Below, one piece after another: positions 5,292 through 10,355 of a stretch of 10,355 nucleotides of DNA. The notes under the pieces are model-generated. The model ran no database searches, was not told where the DNA came from, and worked only from the letters and a program-made list of their open reading frames with translations. The DNA is from Microbacteriaceae bacterium (GTDB lineage: Bacteria; Actinomycetota; Actinomycetes; Actinomycetales; Microbacteriaceae). Each line of letters starts with the position of its first letter. Positions within the stretch are counted from its first letter, which is position 1. The stretch spans positions 1 to 10,355 of the forward strand of contig JALRLI010000037.1 in the NCBI GenBank assembly GCA_023254555.1, read 5' to 3'. The position numbers were made by a program, and so were the translations under genes.

Positions 5292-6401
5292 ATGTGGCAC
5301 CATTTTGTGACTCCTCGAAGCGTGATCGCGGTAACCATTGTTGCCAGCGTCGCCGCCGCTTCGACCATTGGTTTCATGGGGTATCAGAGTTACGAGAAGG
5401 CTCGCTCAGAAGCAGTTTCTGAGATGCGTGAGGTGACAAGAGATACGAATGACACCTTCGCAATGGCGTATAACCACTCGCGCGACTCGAAAAATAAAAT
5501 TGAGGCCGCGAATGCACTGCTCGCATCTTCTGAGAGCAAGACTCTCGATAGTGTTGCGCGCGATGCCCTTGCGGCAGAGATTTCCGCTAGTGAGGCATCC
5601 GCTCGAGAGGCAGAACGAGTAGCTGATGAACTTTCGCGCGAGTACAAACGGGGTTTGGCAGCCTTCAACGCGAACCTCTTCTGGCCACCGCGCTCTGCCG
5701 CAATTGCCGATGAGCTCAGTGACGAGACTGAGGCGGCGTATCTGCAGATTCACGCGTCAGTCGGCACGCTCGACAAGGCGATGAAAGCCGTTGAAGACGC
5801 TGTCGTCGCGTGGCAGGCTGAGCAAGATCGCATTGCAGCTGAAAAGGCGAAGGCAGCCGCGGCGACACGCAGGGCCAGTGGTGGTGGCACATCGAAGCCT
5901 TCCAGTGGTTCGACCACGCCGAACGTCATCGCCGCTCCGCCGGCACCAGCCGCTCCAACCGGTTGGAGTGCTCAGGGATTTCTTGGCCAATATTTGGTGG
6001 CCTCAGAATACTCACTTGATTGGGATCCCGCTCTTTGCGAACCCGGCTATATCTGCGGTACCACGCTGTTCTCAAACCCACCGCTCATCACCCTGATGGG
6101 TACAGCAGCAGCCCCTGCCAATTACGACTTTGGAGGCGGCCGCTACGTGCTCATTCATGAAGCAGCTCACGTGAAGCAGTACTGGTACTACACCAGCCGA
6201 GGCGGAAACTACGCGGCACTGCTCGCAGTTGTGCCTGCGCCTCCCGCCTCTTGGACCAGGCCCCCAGAATACTGGCCTCTCGAGTACATGGCTGACTGCT
6301 CAACCACTGCGAAGTACGCAGTCGCTGGCACCTATATGCGAATGGCAGGCGTATCGAGCTGCACACCTGAGCAAATGGCCGAGGCCGCGAAGGTCTGGTA
6401 G
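5292..6401 (+). CDS. Membrane-anchored coiled-coil protein with HExxH metallopeptidase-like domain
   Basis: I do not recognise a named family for this 369-residue protein. Order of parts: a hydrophobic signal anchor at about 10-30, an acidic alanine-rich helical region with coiled-coil character at about 32-190, a Ser/Gly/Pro-rich linker at about 190-225, and a C-terminal globular domain. The last contains H289-E-A-A-H293 followed 37 residues later by E331-Y-M-A-D335, the HExxH...ExxAD layout of gluzincin-type zinc peptidases, where the two His and the second Glu bind zinc and the first Glu is the catalytic base. Four cysteines (D-P-A-L-C, Y-I-C-G, A-D-C-S, S-S-C-T) suggest two disulfides, consistent with export. 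Start ATG 5292 is supported by TAAAAT just upstream. A secreted nuclease gene begins 4 nt after its stop. Peptidase activity is inference; substrate unknown. Confidence 0.72.
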   Translation: MWHHFVTPRSVIAVTIVASVAAASTIGFMGYQSYEKARSEAVSEMREVTRDTNDTFAMAYNHSRDSKNKIEAANALLASSESKTLDSVARDALAAEISASEASAREAERVADELSREYKRGLAAFNANLFWPPRSAAIADELSDETEAAYLQIHASVGTLDKAMKAVEDAVVAWQAEQDRIAAEKAKAAAATRRASGGGTSKPSSGSTTPNVIAAPPAPAAPTGWSAQGFLGQYLVASEYSLDWDPALCEPGYICGTTLFSNPPLITLMGTAAAPANYDFGGGRYVLIHEAAHVKQYWYYTSRGGNYAALLAVVPAPPASWTRPPEYWPLEYMADCSTTAKYAVAGTYMRMAGVSSCTPEQMAEAAKVW

Positions 6402-6405
6402 CCAA

Positions 6406-7392
6406 ATGATCAGGGGGGTTATTCGGCTGGGCGCTGTTGCGGTGGTGTGCGCTGTTTCATTGGTTGCGATGAGTTCGGGGGCGACGGCTGTGGGTTTCGA
6501 GTCGCAGCCGCCGCGCATCCACTCAACGCAGGCAGCAGCCACGATGTTGAGCCAGCTCAGGGTTACCCCCGAAACGCACGCCACCACCTACAACCGTGAT
6601 TACTTTGGAAGCTGGAATGATGCCGATGGCGACAGCTGCAACACCCGAAAAGAAGTGCTGCTCGCCGAAAGCACAAGCCCCGTCACTGTCTCAGGCAGCC
6701 GCTGCACACTGAGCGGCGGAAGCTGGACGTCTAGTTACGATTCGGCCACCACCACGAGCCCGGCTTCGTTCGACATAGACCACATGGTTCCCCTGAAAGA
6801 GGCATGGATTTCAGGCGCGTACGGGTGGAGCTCAAAGACACTGCGCGCCTACGCTAACGACCTTGGCTACGAGTATTCACTCGTCGCCGTGAGCGCCAGA
6901 TCGAATAGATCAAAGAACGATCAAGACCCAGCGACGTGGATGCCCCCAGACCCAGCATTTGCGTGTCAGTACGTGAGTCGTTGGATAGGGGTGAAGTATC
7001 GGTGGAGCCTGGCCATTGACGAGCTTGAGAAGCTGGTACTCGCGAACGCCGTGCAATCGTGTGGAGCAGGCGCAGACGTGACAGAACCTGCTCTCGCAAG
7101 CATCGAATCTGGCGATATGGATGCCCAGACCAAGACCCGCTCCGAGGACCTGAACCCCACGCCGCTGCCAAACTCTGCTGCGACTGCGAATGGTGGTCTT
7201 GGTGAGAACTTCGCGAACTGCGACGCACTGCAGGCGAGATACCCCGGAGGTATCGCGAGCTCGACTACCTCAGTGAACCTCGTGTCGGGTTCACCGAGAG
7301 CTACTCGGTACCCACTGACTGTAGACCCTGTCACATATGCGCTGAACGCGCGCCTCGATCGCGACAAGGATGGCGTGGCCTGCGAGAGGTAG
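6406..7392 (+). CDS. Secreted HNH nuclease (DUF1524/GmrSD C-terminal type) with Excalibur domain
   Basis: A 328-residue exported nuclease. Seen: a signal peptide (basic M-I-R-G-V-I-R-L, hydrophobic core, A-T-A at about 26-28), a nuclease domain at about 60-220 with Y-F-G-S-W-N-D-A-D-G-D-S-C-N-T-R, the metal/catalytic motif D123-I-D125-H126-M-V-P-L-K-E-A-W, then N-R-S-K-N-D-Q-D-P-A-T-W-M-P-P, all typical of secreted actinobacterial HNH proteins. A linker is followed by an Excalibur calcium-binding domain from about F269 (F-A-N-C) to L-D-R-D-K-D-G-V-A-C-E-R at the end. Such proteins act outside the cell and probably degrade DNA; target and role (nutrient use, defence, competence) are not set by sequence. 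ATG 6406 follows the previous stop by 4 nt with GAAGG about 12 nt upstream, so co-transcription and coupling are likely. An in-frame upstream extension to 6229 lacks a signal peptide start and overlaps the first gene. Confidence 0.9.
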   Translation: MIRGVIRLGAVAVVCAVSLVAMSSGATAVGFESQPPRIHSTQAAATMLSQLRVTPETHATTYNRDYFGSWNDADGDSCNTRKEVLLAESTSPVTVSGSRCTLSGGSWTSSYDSATTTSPASFDIDHMVPLKEAWISGAYGWSSKTLRAYANDLGYEYSLVAVSARSNRSKNDQDPATWMPPDPAFACQYVSRWIGVKYRWSLAIDELEKLVLANAVQSCGAGADVTEPALASIESGDMDAQTKTRSEDLNPTPLPNSAATANGGLGENFANCDALQARYPGGIASSTTSVNLVSGSPRATRYPLTVDPVTYALNARLDRDKDGVACER

Positions 7393-7427
7393 CTGCTTTG
7401 AACACGGTGTTAATCGAACCGAGCAGC
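7392..7427. repeat. Inverted repeat between convergent genes
   Basis: GCTGCT at 7392-7397 pairs with AGCAGC at 7422-7427, and inside it AACAC at 7401-7405 faces GTGTT at 7407-7411. The structure fills the 39-nt gap between the nuclease stop and the convergent small gene. There is no T-tract on either strand, so a role in transcript end formation is only possible. Confidence 0.3.
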
Positions 7428-7431
7428 CAGC

Positions 7432-7686
7432 CTACGAGTGGTTTTCGCCAAACTCTCGTCTCATCAGAAACTGAACGTCTCGGTCGATGTGATCAATCTT
7501 CGCGTTGACCGCATCAAAGCGAGAATTCATCTCGTTTCTGAGTGAACCTATTTCAGCGCGAACCGAGCCAATTTCAGATTTCAACATTCTAGAGAAGAGC
7601 GTCACGGTGATACCGAGCATCGCAAATAGTGCAGTTGCGAATACCCCGATGACTGTCCACACCTGTGGTTCGTTCAAACTGCTCAC
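7432..7686 (-). CDS. Small single-TM coiled-coil protein, GTG start
   Basis: An 84-residue protein with no recognised family. Residues about 9-31 form one TM helix (W-T-V-I-G-V-F-A-T-A-L-F-A-M-L-G); residues about 35-72 form an amphipathic heptad-patterned helix with repeated S-E-I-G-S-V/L-R units (K-S-E-I-G-S-V-R, A-E-I-G-S-L-R), and a charged tail ends it. The overall plan (short N-terminus, one TM, coiled coil) is common in small oligomerising membrane proteins; phage XhlA-like hemolysin proteins share it, but no phage genes are near. GTG 7686 is preceded by CAGAAT ending 6 nt upstream on the minus strand and by AGAAGG abutting the start, too close to act as a Shine-Dalgarno sequence, so leaderless initiation is favoured. 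Confidence 0.68.
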   Translation of the reverse strand: MSSLNEPQVWTVIGVFATALFAMLGITVTLFSRMLKSEIGSVRAEIGSLRNEMNSRFDAVNAKIDHIDRDVQFLMRREFGENHS

Positions 7687-7761
7687 CCTTCTATTCTGGC
7701 TTTCTCAAGATGAGATTGCCACGTTGGCAGGGCCTTTTTGAGAATACTCATCCCAGAGCTC

Positions 7762-7780
7762 AAAAGTTGCGTCGCACGCA
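7762..7780 (-). terminator. Candidate intrinsic terminator after the flavin oxidoreductase
   Basis: On the minus strand TGCGT-GCG-ACGCA (7780-7768) forms a 5-bp GC-containing hairpin, followed after AC by TTTT (7765-7762). It begins 23 nt after the stop of the 7804-8976 gene. The stem is short and the T-run only four, so strength is doubtful. Confidence 0.42.
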
Positions 7781-7803
7781 CCTGTGAGGGAGCAGGGTCG
7801 GAA

Positions 7804-8976
7804 CTAGACGCCGATATTCACAAGCACATTCCCGTCTTCGGCGCGTGTGCCAGTCCACTCATCAACACTCGCCTTGGAGTGGTTGGCGGTGTCTTTGCCC
7901 TGCGCCTGTGCTTTTGCAACCAGCGAGGCGTGTGTCGGAGCGTCTGGAACATCAGCTGGCTTGAGCGCAGCAAACTCTTTGCGCAAGACAGGCACAACCT
8001 CTTCGCCCAGAATGTCGATCTGCTCGAGCACAGTCTTCAGCGGTAAGCCGGCGTGATCGATTAAAAACAGCTGGCGCTGGTAGTCACCAACATAATCACG
8101 GAATCCGAGGGTGCGCTCAATCACTTGCTCTGGCGAGCCCACCGTGAGTGGTGTTTCACGCGAGAAATCTTCGAGCGACGGGCCGTGACCATAGACGGGC
8201 GCATTATCGAAGTAGGGCCTGAACTCGTTGATTGCGTCTTGGCTGTTCTTGCGCATGAAGACCTGCCCGCCGAGACCAACAATGGCTTGATGCGCCTTGC
8301 CGTGACCGTAGTGTTCGTAGCGTTCGCGGTAAAACTGCACCATCTGCTCGGTGTGCTCTTTTGGCCAGAAGATGTGATTGTGAAAGAAGCCATCCCCGTA
8401 GTAAGCGGCCTGCTCTGCAATTTGTGGGCTGCGAATCGAGCCGTGCCACACAAAGGGTGCAACTCCGTTGAGCGGCTGAGGGGTAACGGTGAACCCCTGA
8501 AGGGGGGTGCGGAATTTACCTTCCCAATTCACCACCTCTTCGTGCCAGAGCCTATGCAGCAGACCGTAGTTCTCAATCGCAAGATTGATGCCCTGGCGAA
8601 TATCTTTTCCAAACCAGGGATACACCGGACCTGTGTTTCCGCGGCCGAGCATCAGATCCATCCGCCCACTCGTGAGGTGCTGGAGAGTTCCGTAGTCTTC
8701 TGCGATTCGAACCGGATCTGTGGTTGTAATGAGTGTGGTCGCAGTCGAGAGCATGATGTTCTTAGTTTGCGCGGCAATGTACGCCATCGTGGTGGTCGGC
8801 GATGACGCGACGAACGGTGGATTGTGGTGTTGGCCGAGTGCAACGACATCGAGGCCAACCTCTTCTGCTTTGAGCGCAATCTGAATCTGCGCCTGAATTC
8901 GCTCGTACTCGGTTGGGGTTTTACCCGTGGTTGGGTCAGTGGTGATATCGCCTACCGAGAAAATACCGAACTGCAT
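7804..8976 (-). CDS. LLM-class (luciferase-like) FMN-dependent oxidoreductase, CE1758-like
   Basis: A 390-residue TIM-barrel flavin enzyme; family members use reduced FMN for monooxygenation or reductive reactions on varied substrates. Seen: the N-terminal strand M-Q-F-G-I-F-S-V-G-D, A-E-E-V-G-L-D-V-V-A-L-G-Q-H-H near residues 37-51, V-R-I-A-E-D-Y-G-T-L-Q-H-L-T-S-G-R near 88-104, M-L-G-R-G-N-T-G, and P-Q-I-A-E-Q-A-A-Y-Y-G-D-G, all conserved in this class. The sequence resembles what I remember as the CE1758 subgroup of corynebacteria, not checked by search. A 40-50-residue hydrophilic tail follows the barrel. ATG 8976 has a good Shine-Dalgarno sequence AGGAG (8987-8983, minus strand) 6 nt upstream. 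It is divergent from an HxlR regulator with palindromes between them, suggesting induction by an electrophile such as a quinone; a hairpin terminator may follow. Confidence 0.9.
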   Translation of the reverse strand: MQFGIFSVGDITTDPTTGKTPTEYERIQAQIQIALKAEEVGLDVVALGQHHNPPFVASSPTTTMAYIAAQTKNIMLSTATTLITTTDPVRIAEDYGTLQHLTSGRMDLMLGRGNTGPVYPWFGKDIRQGINLAIENYGLLHRLWHEEVVNWEGKFRTPLQGFTVTPQPLNGVAPFVWHGSIRSPQIAEQAAYYGDGFFHNHIFWPKEHTEQMVQFYRERYEHYGHGKAHQAIVGLGGQVFMRKNSQDAINEFRPYFDNAPVYGHGPSLEDFSRETPLTVGSPEQVIERTLGFRDYVGDYQRQLFLIDHAGLPLKTVLEQIDILGEEVVPVLRKEFAALKPADVPDAPTHASLVAKAQAQGKDTANHSKASVDEWTGTRAEDGNVLVNIGV

Positions 8977-9002
8977 TTCAATCTCCTGAGTTATACTGCT
9001 AT

Positions 9003-9019
9003 TAGTTACTGTGTAACTA
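9003..9019. promoter_or_regulatory. Palindromic operator candidate between oxidoreductase and HxlR genes
   Basis: TAGTTAC-TGT-GTAACTA is a perfect inverted repeat with 7-bp arms, 27 bp from the oxidoreductase start on one side and 64 bp from the HxlR start on the other. It contains the same half-site AGTTAC/GTAACT as the site at 2736-2752, with 3 instead of 5 bp between the six-base half-sites. It is probably bound by an HxlR protein. Confidence 0.6.
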
Positions 9020-9033
9020 TGAACAGACTAGCT

Positions 9034-9050
9034 ACTATGTTTTTCATAGT
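9034..9050. promoter_or_regulatory. Second inverted repeat in the divergent region
   Basis: ACTATG-TTTTT-CATAGT has 6-bp arms and a 5-nt spacer of T only. It lies 33 bp ahead of the HxlR start. It could be a second operator or, in RNA, a small hairpin in the HxlR leader. The sequence differs from the AGTTAC-type site. Confidence 0.4.
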
Positions 9051-9082
9051 CAAGTTCACGCCAGAAATTTTCAGGAGTATCA

Positions 9083-9403
9083 ATGCCAGCGAATCCGTGC
9101 CAACCAATTGAGACCGCGATGTCTCTGCTTGGCCGCCGCTGGGCTGGCGCTGTCATTCAAACGATGCTGGATGGCGCAGAACGCTTCTCTGACATTCGCC
9201 GCGGAGTGCCTGGGGTCACCGACGCGGTTCTGACCACCCGCCTCAAGGAGCTCTGCGAGCGCGGCTTCGCTGAGCGTCATGTGACCGATGGAACCCCAGT
9301 TTGCGTTTCGTACACCCTAACCAGCGCCGGAAAAGATTTAGCCCCGGTGCTCGCTGTCATTTCTGAATACGGCACGAAACACCACGAACTGCTCACACGC
9401 TAG
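9083..9403 (+). CDS. HxlR family winged-helix regulator with N-terminal sensing cysteine
   Basis: A compact 106-residue HxlR protein. Seen: N-P-C6-Q-P-I-E-T-A-M-S-L-L-G-R-R-W, the canonical HxlR N-terminus with the conserved cysteine just before the first core helix, then F-S-D-I-R-R-G-V-P-G-V-T-D-A-V-L-T-T-R-L-K-E-L, and Y-T-L-T-S-A-G-K-D-L-A-P-V-L. In YodB, HypR and related proteins that cysteine reacts with quinones, aldehydes or disulfide stress and changes DNA binding. Two more cysteines (in E-L-C-E-R and P-V-C-V-S) are present. It probably regulates the divergent flavin oxidoreductase and itself. ATG 9083 is clear, with Shine-Dalgarno AGGAG at 9073-9077. Its TAG overlaps the stop of the convergent amidase gene within CTAG. 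Confidence 0.92.
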   Translation: MPANPCQPIETAMSLLGRRWAGAVIQTMLDGAERFSDIRRGVPGVTDAVLTTRLKELCERGFAERHVTDGTPVCVSYTLTSAGKDLAPVLAVISEYGTKHHELLTR

Positions 9404-10355
9404 TGTGAAAGCTCTGGCGTGCGCGGTGGAGCAGTGCGTCGTGGACGAATCCCCTCGAATGCAGAAGCGAGCGTCAGCAGCTCGACATCGGTGTAAGCAG
9501 CGCCTGCAAACGTGAGCCCGACCGGCATGCCAATATCAGCCATTGTGCCCATCGGCACCGTCACGGTCGGGATGCCCAGGTGCCTGATCGCGAGATTTCC
9601 TGTCGCCACCCACACGCCATTACGCCAAGCGATTTCAGCCGATTCGGGATTCACGTCAGCATCGGCTGGGCCGACATCGGTCATGGTTGGGAAGGCAACT
9701 GCGTCGAGCTGCAGCGCGCGCATCCACTCGTCGAGGTCAAGTTCGCGAGTGCGCTCGAGTCCCTCGATACCCGCTCGAATCAGAGGCGCATCTGGCCCGT
9801 TGAAGGGATCGATGATGCCATCACGTTTCGCTCGAACCACATAATCAGCGATGTCGGCGTCGAAGCTACCGTACTGATCTGGGAGAGCACCTTCAGGGTG
9901 CGGAAAGATTTTGGCGCCATCCACCTGCTCAAGTGCATCCAACCCAGGCTGACCATTCGCAGCCAGAAAGTCGTGCCACGACCACATTGAAAGCTGCCAA
10001 ATCTCGGTGTCGAAATAAGCTTCGGGAACGATTCCGCGGTTAAAGGCATTGGGCGCTCCAGCACGATCGGCCTCGTAGTTCGTGACCACCGGAAAGTCAA
10101 TCTCGATTACGTCGGCGCCTGCAGCTTCGAGGTCAGACCGGGCTGATTCCCAGAGATCGAGCACACTCTGGCGCGGCTCAATTTTGCGGCCTGTCGACGC
10201 TCCCATGCCGGTACCGGTGCCCTGTGCTGGATCTTTACCAATGAACATGCGTGGCACGCCGATGCGCTTACCAGTCAGCCCTTCTGAGGTCGTCTCTGCA
10301 AGGGCAGTGTACGATTCGGGTCGAACCTCAACGGGTGCAGGGATGCGCACCCACG
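9400..10355 (-). CDS. Amidase-signature family enzyme, C-terminal part (N-terminus outside window)
   Basis: The frame stays open to the window edge (the codons before GTG 10350 read on as W-V), so about 318 C-terminal residues are present and the true start is beyond 10355. Amidase-signature enzymes hydrolyse or transfer amides with a Ser-cisSer-Lys triad; the G-G-S-S-G-G region and the Lys lie upstream and cannot be checked. Seen: L-T-G-K-R-I-G-V-P-R-M-F, the helix with L-x-A-A-G-A-D-V-I-E-I-D-F-P, F-P-T-M-T-D-V-G-P, G-N-L-A-I-R-H-L-G-I-P-T-V-T-V-P-M-G and G-M-P-V-G-L-T-F-A-G, the standard C-terminal landmarks. Insertions near W-S-M-W-S-W-H-D-F resemble the subgroup active on larger amides, but substrate is open. 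Convergent with the HxlR gene, sharing a CTAG stop overlap. Confidence 0.9.
   Translation of the reverse strand, partial: WVRIPAPVEVRPESYTALAETTSEGLTGKRIGVPRMFIGKDPAQGTGTGMGASTGRKIEPRQSVLDLWESARSDLEAAGADVIEIDFPVVTNYEADRAGAPNAFNRGIVPEAYFDTEIWQLSMWSWHDFLAANGQPGLDALEQVDGAKIFPHPEGALPDQYGSFDADIADYVVRAKRDGIIDPFNGPDAPLIRAGIEGLERTRELDLDEWMRALQLDAVAFPTMTDVGPADADVNPESAEIAWRNGVWVATGNLAIRHLGIPTVTVPMGTMADIGMPVGLTFAGAAYTDVELLTLASAFEGIRPRRTAPPRTPELSH

Noticed and set aside
6229..6405. Upstream ATG extension of the nuclease
   Set aside because: The extension overlaps the preceding gene and would bury the clear signal peptide that begins at ATG 6406.
7717..7741. TGCCA-CGT-TGGCA followed by GGGCC and five T on the plus strand, terminator-like
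   Set aside because: No plus-strand gene ends just before it, the T-run is separated from the stem, and it lies upstream of a minus-strand gene.
8125..8805. 226-codon open frame on the plus strand
   Set aside because: It lies wholly antisense to the well-supported flavin oxidoreductase, has no recognisable domain and is explained by that gene's codon pattern.

Overview
The window looks like chromosomal DNA from a mid-GC actinobacterium, most plausibly Microbacteriaceae. The family is inferred from protein flavour only: Excalibur-tailed secreted nuclease, DHA2 exporter, CE1758-type luciferase-like oxidoreductase and HxlR regulators. Many genes start without a Shine-Dalgarno sequence and have a -10-like hexamer about 6 nt before the start codon, which fits the leaderless transcription common in actinobacteria. 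Genes are tightly packed; no gene-free stretch exceeds 300 bases.

Layout. 1-879: the C-terminal part of a flavin amine oxidase, then a DUF1801/YdhG-type protein. 876-3180: a 14-TM DHA2 drug exporter (minus strand) divergent from an HxlR regulator, with palindromic operator-like sites between them. 3217-3950: a 52-residue two-TM protein overlapping a DsbB-like oxidoreductase by one base. 4002-4169: a 55-residue unknown protein on the plus strand. 4182-5009: a TspO/MBR-like membrane protein on the minus strand. 5091-5167: tRNA-Arg(ACG) with encoded CCA. The last 29 nt of the tRNA are repeated imperfectly at 4199-4227, so the TspO-like gene sits in what looks like an att-flanked insertion. 5292-7392: a two-gene unit with a membrane-anchored coiled-coil protein carrying an HEAAH...E metallopeptidase-like domain, followed 4 nt later by a secreted HNH nuclease with an Excalibur tail. 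7432-7686: a small TM plus coiled-coil protein on the minus strand. 7804-9403: a luciferase-like flavin oxidoreductase divergent from a second HxlR regulator, again with palindromes between them. 9400-10355: the C-terminal part of an amidase-signature enzyme running off the window.

How the genes fit together. Two regulator/target pairs (HxlR with MFS pump, HxlR with flavin oxidoreductase) look like electrophile or drug response modules and share the operator half-site AGTTAC/GTAACT. The DsbB-like protein could support folding of exported cysteine-containing proteins such as the two at 5292-7392, which is inference only. The strongest leads are the tRNA-Arg 3'-end duplication around the TspO-like gene and the exported metallopeptidase-like plus nuclease pair.
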